Assembly (NCBI GenBank): GCA_963995505.1
Contig: OZ023183.1
Location: 16,736,671-16,800,670, forward strand
Length of the DNA stretch: 64,000 bases
Origin: Hypericum androsaemum
Lineage: Eukaryota > Streptophyta > Magnoliopsida > Malpighiales > Hypericaceae
Direction of reading: 5' to 3'
The notes under the pieces: model-generated
Told to the model about the DNA's origin: nothing
Seen by the model: the letters and a program-made list of their open reading frames with translations, nothing else
Database searches by the model: none
Shown here: in pieces, positions 45,016 to 57,960 of the stretch
How the letters are laid out: every line of letters begins with the position of its first letter
Position numbering within the stretch: position 1 is the stretch's first letter
Position numbers and translations under genes: made by a program

Positions 45016-47002
45016 GTATATGCTTCCTTTTTCCACTTTACTTGGACTAAGGGCAAAGCCAAAGCATTGATTTCATCACTATTTTTCAACTTTTGGTTTG
45101 CATTGGTGACAGTTGGTGGTCGCTTGGATAGAAAGAGAGAAGTGAAATTCGTTGGCCATTGACAAAATCTCATTAAAGGCATCGCACTTAATAAGGAAAG
45201 ATTATTGTGTGTAAGATATAGAATTGGCATCTTCAGTCTTCAGCCAGTTTGCATGATCTTTTGCATATGCTCATAGGGTGAGATCTTGTTACGATTCTGA
45301 CGTAATATTGTGTCAAGTCTGTAGTTCAAGTGACATTGTGATGACATCCAGCCAAGTTTTACGACTTTGCTTGTATTTGTTGTTGAGTTTACCACATTGC
45401 TAGTTGCAAATATGATGGCCGTATTTATATGTATCAGAAATTCACCTACTCATCGTCCTAATATTTTGGATGGATATGAAAATTCTAACATGTCAGAGCG
45501 GTTTGATCACATGGCCCATTGTTGCTCGCACGACCCCTTATCCAAAGATGCCGGAATCTGAAAAGTGGAACGTTTCATCTGGGAGATGATAAGAAGCCGT
45601 GGAAGTTGTTTGTCGAGGATGAATCTCAGCCTAGGTCGCTTTAGAAACAAAACCTTAATTTTCCCGTTGATCTGAAGATTTTGTTTACTTGGTAATAAGA
45701 CACTAAGATCACACATAGTTTTTATGACACAAAGATCTGCAGCATCTATTACATTGCAGGAATCAAGTTTATAGTCCTAATATGTTCTCCATGGTGAATT
45801 CAAAATGTGGATGGGCCTTCCAAGCGAATATAACCATACAGTATTGCTTTGGAAAGGGCTAGTGTGTATGGCTTGACGGAAATACATTGTTCGGAATCAA
45901 ACTCGGCCCGTATGAGTTCATTCTCACTCTTTACATACTTATTTATAAATACTCTAATCATCTTTACAATAACCAATCTGGTACATTTAAAACACTTCCT
46001 TTCTATTCTCTTTTAAACTCATTTTCTTGTTTTTTCCAATAATAACTAACTAGAAATTAATAGGAGTAATTACACCTTGGTCCAAATACTTATTACTAAA
46101 CATCCCGAGTTACAATATCCCCCTAAAAAAGCCGAGTTTCCCTTAGTCACGACGGTTCTTACCGTTTCAATATGATAAGGACTAATTCAAAAAATCTTAG
46201 AAAGAAAACCTCATTATCGAATTTTAAAAAAATAAAAATAAGAACCGTTATGTGGCCCTTTATGGAATTTCTGTAACTTATTGCATAATACTTAAATTCA
46301 ATGCACATAAAAAATTGTTTAATCAAAATTTCTCGTCTCATTGTGCCTTTATGTCTATCAAGAAATATCAGAGGTTCATTGATGACCAATAAAAACTCAA
46401 ACTAGAGCATGTGAAAGAAAATATAACTAATAACAGTAACCCTAAAACAAAATATAACTAATAACAGTTGTGGTCCTCTAACTATTAACTATACGAAAAG
46501 AAATCTTTTCTTTTCTTTTCTTTCACTTTTTGTTATTTCTCCTCCCTTGGTCGTCACCGCTGCTCTTTTGGGAAATCAATGTAGTGTGTATAAGTCGCCA
46601 AGCGATGGGACCAATGCTTGGGAAGGAGAACGGCAACACAAAATTGATGGAGCGTAGTCCGTAAATTTGCACTGTTTTTAAAACCAAATCGTAAGAAGAT
46701 CTGAAAATTTTCAATTTTTTTGGTCACCCAGTCTACTCGATTTTGGTTGTTGGTCGGATTGAAACTTTTTTCTTTTTCTACTAATAATTATTAAATAAGG
46801 TAAAATAAGTTTAATTTATAATAAAAATGACAAATTTTCAAATATGTTCATATCAATTTTGGAGTACAATTTATCCAAATAAAGTCTTTAAACATTAATT
46901 TAACAAGTCTAGAAGCTCGCTGTGATATCACTTCGGTTATGAGCAAATTAGGTCAAGGATGGAAATTCTAGTTTTTTTGGGTTGAAACTATAAGTAGATT
47001 AG
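45016..47002. other. Intergenic spacer between lyase A and the Cassandra solo LTR
   Basis: AT-rich. There is no domain-bearing open frame, terminal inverted repeat or array. Confidence 0.5.
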
Positions 47003-47262
47003 TGTGATGCCCCGTGATTTGACCGACTGGCTCTACAGACCAACACGGGTCTTTTTCAGCGTGTTTTGTCCTCACTCGCACGCATCCCAAAAACTTTCCA
47101 GGAGGTCACCCATCCTGATCCTACCCCCGGCTAAACGTGTTTAACCTTGGAGTTCTCTCAAGATGTGTGCTAGAAAAGAAGGTGCACCTTGTTGATATAG
47201 ATAGTACCCAATCAAATCACTTAAGCATTTCAGACAGTACAAATTATTTACGGAGTATCACA
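47003..47262 (-). mobile_element. Cassandra solo LTR (minus strand) with 5 bp target duplication
   Basis: The reverse complement matches the Cassandra LTRs at 29678 and 30067 over the full 260 bp, including the 5S-like segment (CCTGATCCTACCCCCGGCTA on the plus strand). The ends are TGTGATACTC and GGCATCACA in element orientation. It is flanked by a perfect ATTAG duplication at 46998-47002 and 47263-47267. No internal region or second LTR, so it is a solo LTR left by LTR-LTR recombination. Confidence 0.93.
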
Positions 47263-47410
47263 ATTAGTACATTTTGTAATTAATTTTATTTATAAATTCT
47301 ATTTATATTTATAAATTTTTTGGTCATTTTATGTTTTGTTATGTTTTGTTGTCTATTTTTTCTGTTCTAGGAGACCGGTTCACCTGCAAGTGTTATACTG
47401 AGTGGTCTGA

Positions 47411-48128
47411 TCAGAAAAGGCAAGAAAAGGCAAGAAAATGCATGAAAAGGTAAGAAAAGGCAAGAAAAGGCATGGAAAGGCAAGAAAAGGCAAGAAAAGG
47501 CATGAAAAGGCAAGAAAAGGCAAGAGAAGGCAAGAAAAGGCATGAAAAGGCAAGAAAAGGCATGAAACGACAAGAAAAGGCAAGAAAAGGCGTGAAAAGG
47601 AAAAAAAAGGCATGAAAGGCAAGAACAGGCAAGAAAAGGCATGAAAAGGCGTGAAAAGGCATGAAAAGGCATGAAAAGGTCTGAAAAGATAAGAAAAGGC
47701 ATGAAAAGGTAAAAAAAGGCATGAAATGGCAAGAAAAGGCAAGAATAGGCATGAAAAGGCAAGAAAAGGCATGAAAAAGCAAGAAAAGGTATGAAAAGGC
47801 AAAAAAAGGCAAGAAAAGGCATGAAAAGGCAAGAAAAGACATGAAAAAGCATGAAAAGGCAAGAAAAGGCATGAAAAGGCAAGAAAAGGCAAGAAAAGGC
47901 ATGAAAATGCATGAAAAGGCATGAAAAGGCAAAAAAAGGCATGAAAAGGCATGAAAAGGCAAGAAAAGACATGAAAAAGCATGAAAAGGCAAGAAAAGGC
48001 ATGAAAAGGCAAGAAAAGACATGAAAAGGCAAGAAAAGACATGAAAAGGCAAGAAAAGGCAAGAAAAGGCATGAAAAGGCAAGAAAATGCATGAAAAGGC
48101 ATGAAAAGGCATGAAAAGGCATGAAAAA
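47411..48128 (+). repeat. Decamer minisatellite (GGCATGAAAA / GGCAAGAAAA)n, ~72 copies
   Basis: Nearly uninterrupted 10 bp units for about 0.72 kb, alternating two main forms with point variants and few length changes. Because 10 bp is not a multiple of three, every minus-strand frame encodes a decapeptide repeat. The long open frames over it (up to 257 codons) are by-products, not genes. It lies about 150 bp from the Cassandra solo LTR. Confidence 0.97.
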
Positions 48129-49872
48129 TCTGATCTCCAATTTTTACTTAAAAAGACATGAAAATAATTTTTTTGGGTAAGTGGATTAGTGTTATAAATA
48201 AATTGCAGTATTTACAAAAGCCAAAATAAATACATGGCTAATCCTCACACCTAAGAGACTCCATGAACAAAATGAGTTCCTGGTGGCCAAGCTCCGGGAA
48301 ACATGAGAGGAGAATGATCTTGAGCAGCAGTTTGATTAGACGGATCATAATTTTTAAAACAATGCTAATTTAAACTTTAGAAAAATCAAGAGAATTAACA
48401 CTCTTTCAACTTGGAAAGTCGTCTTTAGATTGTGCTTTTTCCTAGAAGAAATCGATAGTTAAAGAGAAGCTTTAAATTGTGAAGCCGATGTAATCAATTT
48501 ATCCCATTTCTGGCTAGAAATTGACCTACTCCAAATAACAGATTACATCCTTTTAGAATAAGTAGGAAAAAAAATTCAGGAAGTTACATAATACATGTAA
48601 CTTACGGTGGACGACTTTATCTAAATGAGCCTAAGTATGTCTAAATGAGTCTAAATACAAAATCGGTACTTAACCTACTTATACTAATGGTTGGAATATT
48701 AAAGCCTTTGATAACACAAAAGTTTAAAGTCTCATCTTACAATTTTCGGTCGGTGGGTTCTATCAACTATGTAACAAAATGGATCGACCACCCAACAATA
48801 TTAGAGAGATGCGTAAGTTTATGTGTCCAATTAACAAATAAAATATGAAAGAATTAAATAATCTAAGGTCCATTTGGTTTGCCATATTGTATTTGTAGGC
48901 CAAGCGTAACTTTTTGCGTAATCTCTAATATTTAAAGTCGTATATTTTTTTTATAAGTAAATTTTTATTATAAGCAGAATTTGAACTTGGTCACCTCACT
49001 TAGAGTGATTATTTTAATAATAATTCTTTATATTTGTGAGGTTCAAACCTAATTTGATTTAATATATCTAGTTTGAAAAATGTACTGATAAGTCGTTAGT
49101 TTGTATGTTAATGACGAATGTTTAGATTTCAATTCGAAATATTATTAAAAATCTAATTTTCTTACTTTTTGAACAAACCTCATTAATAAAATGTGAAATC
49201 TGAGTATCATAAATATGGTAATTAAGAATGGAAGGCTTTTGCATTTACCTTGCATTGGTTAAAGAAAGAGTAAAAAATTCCTATCAATTATTCATGGTTG
49301 GTCTAACGTGGTAGATCAAAATTTTGTATAAAAAAATCTCCGATTTATAATATATATCCTACATTTTATTTTCCATTTGGTTTTTGTTGTCTGCAATTAC
49401 TTAATTTGTCAAGTCAACTACCGTCAAAATCTATAATCCGGCGATATATAAGCCTGGACCAAGTCTGCACCAATTTCACTTCCAGCTGATTAATAAGTTA
49501 TTTATTCCTCACTTATTCAATCATAGTGTTTGTTTACATTGTTGGTTGTATAATTAATTCTCCCTTCTTGTATATAATTCAGCAAGCTTAGTTATGTCAT
49601 TTAGTCAATTCATATCAATAAAACTGTAAACTTCCATACGTGCCTTTCAATTAAAAGATAAAACTTCATATAATATATTTACAGATTGCCAGAAAAAATT
49701 GCATAATCTTCCCTCTACGTTTTCCCCACTCTCTACACCCTATAATCACCAACCATTTCCTTTCACTTGAATGGACAACTAATTGGAAGAAAATCAAAGA
49801 ATTAGGAGACGTGAAAAATCCCAAGATCTATCAATAAACCCCGGTTCGAAGGTGTCGAGATACCAGATGGTT
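48129..49872. other. AT-rich intergenic spacer
   Basis: No gene is recognised. The 48930-49010 stretch (TTTATAAGTAAATTTTTATT, then TTGAACTTGGTCACC) could be a SINE-like remnant but lacks paired boxes or duplications. Confidence 0.45.
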
Positions 49873-52800
49873 TCAACTCGAGAAAGGACTTTCTAAGCGT
49901 ATGTAGTCGTACATGACTCCTTGGAAAGGGCTCACATCACTCGTGAGGGCCAAGTAAATGGTATTAGCTCCTCGTTGCATTTTGGCTCCCGGAATCTCTA
50001 CATTGAGCAACCTGTACAGCCCGTGGATCCCGTGCCTCGCGATGGTATTGTCGTGGCCAAGTTTTCCGGTGTAGAACAGAGGATATCGGCTTCGAAGATC
50101 GTTAACCCGAACCTTTTCAAAACAGATACAAATGAATTTGTTAGACGGAAATATCCGAGCGTGTAGACCAACTGATAAGAGTTTTATCGTCTTTATAGTT
50201 TAAACCAGAAGCAATTATCAACCTCTAGTTCTGCTGCATTAGCTGTTGATAGGGCCAACCTTAGTACGTACTTCCCAGTATGATCAACGTCGTCAAGAGT
50301 GAACTTAATTTGCCAAGGTATCCCTTCGTAAGTTGCATTTCCCGTATTCCTGTATCAAAGGAGAGGCAATATTCCAAATAATTTTATAATATTCAAAATT
50401 TATTTTAAGTAAAGGGTGGAAACTAATACTAATTAATAGTTTAATTGGGGGAATTTAAAAAAAGAGGACGAACCTTGTGACGTGGGCGAAAAACCAATCT
50501 TTTTTGGAGTCGCTATACCCAATAGTGAACACCAAATCTCGGTCTGGTGGGTATAAATCTGCGTACCTTTCCCACAACCCATATTGCCTAAACCTAAAAA
50601 GAAAAAAGTAGTTGACTCTCTAAGTCCGTGATGATCGTCTGGAACCAGAGGCAAAAAATATCACCGAAAAATAAATAAAGAGAGATAAAAAAGAAAAAAA
50701 ATTTTACTTACAGGTCCTGCTGGAGGTAGAGCTTGTTGATGTATTTTGGATTTGGCGGTGGAATGAAGAACTCAGCGGCGGAACGATCCGGGTGGCCAAT
50801 TTCCCATAACGTTGGACCATTCCTTGGAGGTTTATATACAAGGTTTCCAACTTCAACATTTTCACCTGTTTTAGTGGTTACCATATTCTCACAAATTAAA
50901 CTAAGTATAAAAAAAAACTAAATATCATGCGAGGACAAACGAGCACGAGATTAACTGGCTTTAGGTATCGAAATCTAACCCAGATTTTAGGTAATGTGCG
51001 AGTAAAAGTCAACTAATTAAGGAGCAGACCTGGTCGAATTTTGATCACGGTGTTGTACATGTAATCTCCGATAAAGCCAGGAACAGAGGCGTAGAGATTA
51101 TACTCTCCAGGCCTAATGTTTTCGATTTTGAAGGCTCCGGATTCATCTGCTTCTGTCCAGAATTGGTATCCCTGACATGAACAAATAAGAACATAATCAA
51201 TTAATCTAAAAAAATTGATGATTTTACGATAATATTTTGACCAAGTGATAATATCTAGACTGTCATTATTTCAATATTATATTTGGTATGTCACAAAATT
51301 GCCAGTTGGTCAAATCTTAATTGTGCATACAAATTCATACAAAATTACTAATAGAGGGATCATCTTAAATTTTTTTCCACAAAAAATACTTGTTTAACAG
51401 GATAATTAATAACGCTATTATATAAGCCTAAGCTAACCTTGGTTTCTGTCTGCCAGGAACCCACTAATCCTGGAATTGCCAATATTATGTAAGCACCACT
51501 TGCAGGTTGGTTCTTCTCGCTGACAAACCCATGACATGTTAGAAATTAAATTTTTCAAGAGAGAAAACAATTTACATTTTTCAGAAGTCAATTCAAATTT
51601 ATGGATTACCATTTATTTTATTTGTGTGTTATGTCACGAACACTCGTACTAACCTATCGCTAACGGACAATGTGCCGCTCACAGAACCCCTACCACCCGA
51701 TGGTGGAAACTGTGGTGCTGCTGGGAAGTCATAAGGCCACTTCTTAGTTTCGACCGATGCCTGCATAATTAAATATAAATACAAAATGCACATTAGTCCT
51801 TAATTCGAGCAGGTAATAAGGCAGTTAACATGGAAGATTAAGATCTTAATATTATTTTATATAAGAGAAGTAAATTCTGTGGAAAAAAATGGAGAAATTA
51901 AAGTTGAGACCTGTTTCTTGGCGTCCTCCCAAAGAGAAAGAGGGTCTCCTTCACCTGACAAGGAATTCAAGTAAACAAACACTGGACCATACACTTTCTC
52001 CCAAGGCTCGTTTTGCCCAAAGTGCATTATCATTTCCGCTCCAGCATAGTGCGTGCTATGAAATATCTGGGTCATCAGATGGGTAATAATATTATTATCA
52101 GCCAGAATAATTAATGGTGATCTTTTCGTAACAAGTAATTTACGAGTAAATTATCATTCTAGTTCTGATTTAGGCAAAGGCCAAATACCAAAATCACCTT
52201 AAAGCCTAAACATAGTAGAGGACAGTAGGATTCGCCACAATTCTAGAACCGCCGGTTACACACTTTCAAATATTTGAAACCAGAAACGCTGAACTGACAG
52301 TTCACTTCATTTTGAAAAAAATAAAAATATTCACAATTTTACGATTTTGGATCGGTTTTCCAGAACTGTCGGTTGTACAATTCGAACCGAACTATGAGTG
52401 CGTGGGCTATAAAAAAAGTTGGTTTTTTTCCTTCCGAAGGGGCCACTTACGGAGAGGGAGGTTGGGCCCACATGGGAGGTGAGGGACTGCTTGAGGGGCC
52501 CACCGGACCTAAACTCGTTGCTGGGAGTGATTTGCCAGAAGCCCACGGGCGGTCGGTCGTCTTTGGAGATCCACCCGTGAACCAGAATATCCTTTTGCTC
52601 ACATGAGTACTGGTACTTGTCGTCCACTTCCCCTTTGAACTCCGGCTCCACCGGGTTCACTAGCAGCACCGCCTCCGGGTACGCCAGCGGCTCCCCTCTT
52701 CCCGGCAACCGGTCGTCCGGTAGGGGCATCTGTCGTTGCCTCTTGTCCGTTATCGCCATGTAATTAAACCTGAGCATGGCTCACCAAATTAAATCATGTT

Positions 52801-54723
52801 TAGATGATTTTCAATTGCAACCGAATTTATTGAATAATAATACCTATTCCTACCTTGCATTTTATTAAATAATATAAGTTTTTTGACATTGAGTATGAAT
52901 GCTTGCTATATATTTTTTGGCAAAACTATCCATAAATTTTTTGGGATAAAAAACACAAATTTGAGCCGGACAAAATTACAAAGGCAAAAAAAATTATGAA
53001 TTGCTTTGCTATTGTAACGACTCTAAAATTAAGTTAAATTAGAATAGAAACGTACTTATCTTTTCTGAGCTTGAAGGCGACTCGGGTATTATCTAGGTCG
53101 AAGGCGGGCCATCCGCTGGGGCGTCCATAAATGCCGTAGGTGTAGAAGCCTGACGATCCTCGGAGGACGACGAACCTAACGAAGGCAATAATAAAAAATA
53201 AGAATTTTGAACTTCTTAAAATTATCTCGGAGAAGTGACAATCCCATAAGATAAGAGGATCAATAATCAAATTAATGATTTTAATTAATTACCTTTTGTC
53301 AATGTTTAGTGGAACTTCTTGCCCTTCAAGGGAAGGGTCCCATGTCTTCACAAATGAGACCTCTACCTTCTCCTCGTTTTGTTCTACCACGTTCAACTTT
53401 GTCCCGACCAACCTGCATGTGGCGAAAAAATCAGCAAGCAAACAAGAGGCGTTTGTTTAAGGCCGTTCCATATTTGTGCACTATCAGACCTAAAAAAGAG
53501 GCGGGTTTCCTAAAAGTTACTTGTCAAAACTAATAAGAATAATATGGAAATATTATTATTTTTTGTCCACTGTACATATTTGAGCCAAATCTAACCAAAA
53601 AAATGGTAAATTTTACCTTATTGGGATTTGAACTCGAAATTCCAGTTAATCTGTTACTTCCAATTAGGTTGTTAATAAATGAAAAAGGGCAAATTTTGGG
53701 TAATTGTCATATATATTATATTATTTCAACGAAATTCGATTTCCTGGTGAGAATAGAAAAGACTCGGAAGCTTTTCCATTTACCTAAGACAGGTAATTGG
53801 TTGGACTCGGACCACACTACAAGTACCCGACAAATGCGAAAAATCCATTCAGAACCACAGCCTTATAATCTCCTTTCGGGACCCATTTTACGTGAACTAT
53901 TCTATTATCGGATACCAATTGAACCGACTAATTTAACTAACATAAAAAAAATTCGGTGAAGTGGCTAGGGAGGGAGCGATAAATTAGTTGGGTTTGGAAT
54001 AGGGACTTTGCTTGAAGCGATAAAACTGCACAAAAATTTGGTGAGGTGGTTGGTGCGTGAAGAATTTGGATGGTACCTATCGAAATTTCCTTTCTTCCTC
54101 GTAGTTTTGTCATCGCTCCAAACCATGTCCCAGTACCTTCACGTGCACAATTAAGAAATTATGTAGCTGGAATCAACCAAACAATAAAGCAATTGTAAAC
54201 AGAGTGCTCGACTTCGGATTTAGTCGTTACTCATAAATACGACAACAGAAAGAGAAGTTAAATCGGAGATGTTGTTTACCCTCTATCAATCTCCTCGTTG
54301 AGAGCTTCAAGCAGATTGTCAATGCCGTTGTAGTTAATGCAGGTGATGACTCCTCCCGGATTGGTCAGCGTTAACTCCAGGATTCCATTGTTGATCACCA
54401 CCTAAAGTTCAACCGAAGGACATAAAAAACATTCATCTCACGTGAAGCTAAACAAGAACTTGGGAGGATATTTAAAGAACGTGATCGATTACATATTTTT
54501 CTTGGACGTCCAATTGCACCGGCGGATCAGCGGCCGCCGCCTCGTCGGCCCTGTGGCGGCCGGCTTGGACGCCGTGCCTCGGACCAGCTCGGTGGTGGGA
54601 GTATCTACTAAAGCTATGGTGATCAGGTTGGGATATACCGGAAGAGGATAGCCCATAAATTAGCTGAGAAGAGAAAGTTAGGGAAATTAGAAGTAAAAGG
54701 CCAGTAGATTTTTCGGTGGCCAT
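49873..54723 (-). CDS. Rhamnogalacturonate lyase (PL4) copy B, 14 exons, complete, secreted
   Basis: Paralogue of copy A in the same orientation. Exons: 54723-54493, 54401-54280, 54136-54077, 53412-53293, 53175-53056, 52769-52451, 52066-51911, 51760-51654, 51519-51438, 51171-51030, 50865-50712, 50593-50474, 50349-50223, 50112-49873; 2,100 nt, 699 residues. Exon 1 encodes a hydrophobic signal peptide (LLLLISLTFSSQLIYG, about residues 9-24) and a non-conserved stretch before VQLDVQEKY. Core hallmarks: [106 protein letters not shown], then [26 protein letters not shown] and [17 protein letters not shown]. The 319 bp exon equals two exons of copy A with no intron between. The protein ends IRLESPFSS. 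Expected to be exported to the cell wall. Confidence 0.95.
53603..53959 (+). other. Open frame of 118 codons inside a lyase B intron
   Basis: Lies antisense within the 664 bp intron 53413-54076. The middle and end look protein-like (KLFHLPKTGNWLDSDHTT, LSGPILRELFYYRIPIE), but no family is recognised. The stretch GGGATTTGAACTCG is a reverse-complement B-box-like motif, so a SINE or other insertion in this intron is possible. Confidence 0.3.
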
Positions 54724-54799
54724 GAGGTTATACTATTGGGTTATATTTTCTGTGGGGAAGATACAAAAAATTGTGTTTGCCTCGATACTGGTGACAATA

Positions 54800-54807
54800 T
54801 ACTTATA
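54800..54807 (-). promoter_or_regulatory. TATA-like box of lyase copy B
   Basis: TATAAGTA (preceded by C) on the minus strand, about 80 bp upstream of the start codon. Confidence 0.4.
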
Positions 54808-54849
54808 GCATGGGTAAGTAATTTAATATGAATTTTTTTTTGGGTAAGT

Positions 54850-55800
54850 AATTTAATATGAAAATTTTTCTCTCTCTTCCTTATGTTAATAATCTTGCAT
54901 TTACTCTGGATTGACCAAAGATAAGGAAATTAATAATCAATCAAGGGTCATATATTTCAAAGGATTTTAAGAGTTCATTCAAAAGAATGTGGACGCTTCG
55001 AGACCGGATTTTTTTTCCAAATCTAGGGAGAGATTTCCTTGTCAAGATTTTTTTTAGGCAATCCTTGCCAAAGATGTTGATACCCAAACCAAAATTAACT
55101 TATATAGTAAAGTAAATATAATTAAAATTCCCTGAATAAAAATTATTTTTTGTAATTCTTTGTTATTCAGGATCGGACACTATTTACGAATAATTTTACC
55201 AATTGTGTATTTTACATTCATAAATTTTGCATCCAAAATTTTCTTAAGTGAATTTTACCTATCTAAGTAGTTAACTACAAGATAAAAAATAAATCCAACT
55301 TCCTAACCAAAAGAACCAAAAACAGTACTCATCCCCTAGCAACAAGGTTTAAAATCGGCAAAGTAGCAAGCATCTAAAGAGGCGTCAAAAGACCTATTGT
55401 GAGAACACCAAAATAATACTATCAATAGCCTCGACAGAATTCAGACCAAAACACCAAACGACCAAAACAACTGCAGATCGCCATCATGGAGGTTTGAAAG
55501 CCTTGTTTTTGTCTTTTTTTGTAGCTGCTCCACAAAGTTCTTTGAGGATGGTTGCAGCATCTTCATCCCATATCGTTCCTAGCTCTCCGATAATGCTCCA
55601 AATATTGTTCGCCAATTTTGTCAATCTAAGGTCATTGGTTGCTTGTTTTTCGATACCCTTCAATAGAGATGAAAGGCTAATGTCTTCCTGCGGCTTGGTT
55701 GGTATTTTAACGGTTATCCTCTTCGGAGGAATCTTTACGAGAGCAGACGCCTTGCTTGTTGGCTTCCTCGTCTGGGAGCTTGATTTGGTCGAACAACAAT
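54850..55800. other. Spacer, partly LINE-related?
   Basis: AT-rich to about 55300. The stretch 55490-55800 read on the minus strand is open and Lys/Ser/Thr-rich, with no recognised family. It may belong to the LINE remnant that follows on the same strand. Confidence 0.3.
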
Positions 55801-56254
55801 TTTAAATTTTTTTTTGAAAGGTAGATATTATTAATTTGCCATGGTGTATACATCTTACTTAGTGTGATGCTCCTCCAGCCATGTCACAACAGGGTTGCGA
55901 CTGCCGACCTCGTCAAAACCCTACCACACCAAAACTCGAGAAAAAAATGTGTGGTAGGGAAAGAGTACCCCGATAGGAATACCTATCTTGACGTTAACAT
56001 CGCAAAAATAGCACAACACTGTCATCTAGAGAGAGAGAAATTAAAAAAAAACCAAAAAATAGGCCCAAAAAATCACCCCGCAGCAAAAGTGGCAACCAGG
56101 AACAAGAAAGAAACAAAGGCAGAAAAAAAAACTAAAAGAAAAACCGAGTAAGTGTCCAGAGACAAGAAGCAACGCAACACCAAAATCAAAAAGTTGGAGT
56201 CGCCTGAAGAGCCAAGAGAGCATCCTGATGAGCCACAGAGCGATTCAAACCTGA

Positions 56255-56700
56255 CTAGGAGATCCACTCGGAGAACGTCCTCTGAATCGTTATGATCAAT
56301 CTCCTAGTATACATGGCCTGTTGATCGAAAATCATTCGATTTCTCTGTTTCCAGACACACCAACAAATAGCAACAAAAATAGTATACCAATAATGCTCAG
56401 GAATATCACCTTTCACCAAGCCCATCCAAGCATCAAGGGACCCCGAGATAGTCCTGCCAATACACCACTGCAACCCCAAAAATTTGGCAAAGTGATACCA
56501 AACATAAGAAATTGCACCGCAATGGAGGAGGATGTTGGCAGCAATTTCTAACTCGCCATTACAAACCACACACAGAGAACCATGCCCCCTGACAATACCG
56601 ATCCTTGAAAGATTATCCCGAGTCTTCACTTTACCCTGCAAAGTCACCCAAAGAAAGCAGCTAACTTTAAAAGGAATTAAACGTGACATACCATTAGTTA
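56255..56700 (-). pseudogene. LINE (non-LTR retrotransposon) 3' fragment: zf-RVT domain
   Basis: The open frame contains PFKVSCFLWVTLQGKVKTRD, then CVVCNGELEIAANILLHC and AICWCVWKQRNRMIF. This is the zinc-binding-in-reverse-transcriptase (zf-RVT) domain at the C-terminal end of plant L1-type LINE polyproteins. The Cys/His ligands (CxxC...HC) are visible. The endonuclease and reverse transcriptase are missing, as in 5'-truncated insertions; the element's 3' end points to lower coordinates (toward about 55860). The 5' truncation lies near 56700, just before the neighbouring MULE. Confidence 0.87.
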
Positions 56701-57023
56701 TAACCTTTGGGGTAGAGATAGAGAAACCATTGAAGACTAGGGAGTATAAGATTTGGATTCAGTGGGGACTACATAAAAGTCGTCCCCATGGTATGGACTA
56801 AATTTAGACCATTAGATTTGATCAAATTCTTTTTTATAGATCTAATGGCCAAAATCTGTCGAGGATATTTTTGAGTTTTTATCCAAACATACCCATTAGG
56901 ATTCCACCAGATTACAACCATTTCCCTATATAATCTCACGATTTTCCCAAAACAAACATCCTTTCTCTTCCTCTCCGCCTCTCCTCCCTAATTTTAAACC
57001 CCATCCTCGAAACCGTAATCTCT

Positions 57024-57341
57024 GATGGTGGCCAGGGAAGTGACTTCACCGTCAGGAACGACATCGGAGGGGAATCGATCTACGGATCCAAGTTCGAGGA
57101 TGAGAACTTCGTGAGGAAGCACACCGGCCCCGGGATCCTCTCCATGGCCAACGCCGGGCCCGGCACCAATGGCTCGTAATTCTTCATCTGCACCGCCAAG
57201 ACCTTCTGGCTCGACGGTAATCATATCGTCTTCGGCCAGGTCATCAAGGGCTTAGACGTCGTCAAGGCCATCGAGAAGGTCAGATCATCTTCCGGCCGCA
57301 CCGCGAGGCCCGTCTTCGTCGCTGACTGCGGCCAGCTCTAG
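57024..57341 (+). pseudogene. Cyclophilin (peptidyl-prolyl isomerase) C-terminal half, captured
   Basis: Reads as a cytosolic cyclophilin from the GGDF-equivalent region to the natural end: [68 protein letters not shown], then VADCGQL and a TAG at 57339. The N-terminal half, including the FHR catalytic Arg region, is absent. One in-frame TAA at 57177-57179 replaces the conserved Gln of SQFFICT. GC-rich against AT-rich surroundings. Plant cytosolic cyclophilin genes are mostly intronless, so the lack of introns does not distinguish DNA capture from retroposition. Non-functional. Confidence 0.92.
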
Positions 57342-57639
57342 ATCTCCGATCTCTCTATCTATGTCCTTTGGATTTGGTGGATGGTGGTGTGCTTAGTCGT
57401 CATCATCTAGGGTTCTCGTTATATTAGGGGTAATATCTTCTTTTGTATTTTTGTTTTGGGTGGTGTTTGTGGGGTGGTGGTTGGGTGATGAGAGGGATAC
57501 AGTAGGTCATGTAGCAACTTTTTCCCTAATTTTATCTTGAGCTACCATTAAATAACTTGCTTATTTCTCTAGTGTCAAATATTTCATTTCAGTTTATGTT
57601 CGGTTAATCCAGATCGACTAATCGAGTTCAAATAAAAAA

Positions 57640-57960
57640 AATTCAGAGATGAATGATACCAATATCATAGATGAATGATACCAATATTAAAGTAGAATAA
57701 TATCAATATCCTAGAACAATGATATCAATATTCGAGAAGAATGAAACCAATACATTCAAATGGTATACCTTTTCACTTATAATGGGATACCAATATCATA
57801 GAAGATGAAAACCAATATCATAGTAGAATGAAACTAATATCATAGTAGAATGAAACCAATATCAGAGTAGAAGAAAACCAATAGCATAGAAGATGGAAAC
57901 CAATATCCGAGAAGATGGAAACCAATATCCCAGTACAATAATACCAATATTCCCGTAATT
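57640..57960 (+). repeat. ACCAATATCAT minisatellite, unit ~20-23 bp
   Basis: About 13 units of GAATGAAACCAATATCATAG type with variants. It shares the core GATATTGG / CCAATATC with the array at 30785-31915. Confidence 0.85.

Noticed and set aside
47367..48140. Three overlapping minus-strand open frames of 233-257 codons encoding a Phe/Cys/Leu-rich decapeptide repeat
   Set aside because: They are produced by the 10 bp minisatellite, which is open in all minus frames. There is no start context, domain or codon bias.
41211..54723. A biosynthetic gene cluster or operon-like system
   Set aside because: Only tandem paralogues of one enzyme family are present, with no other pathway genes nearby.
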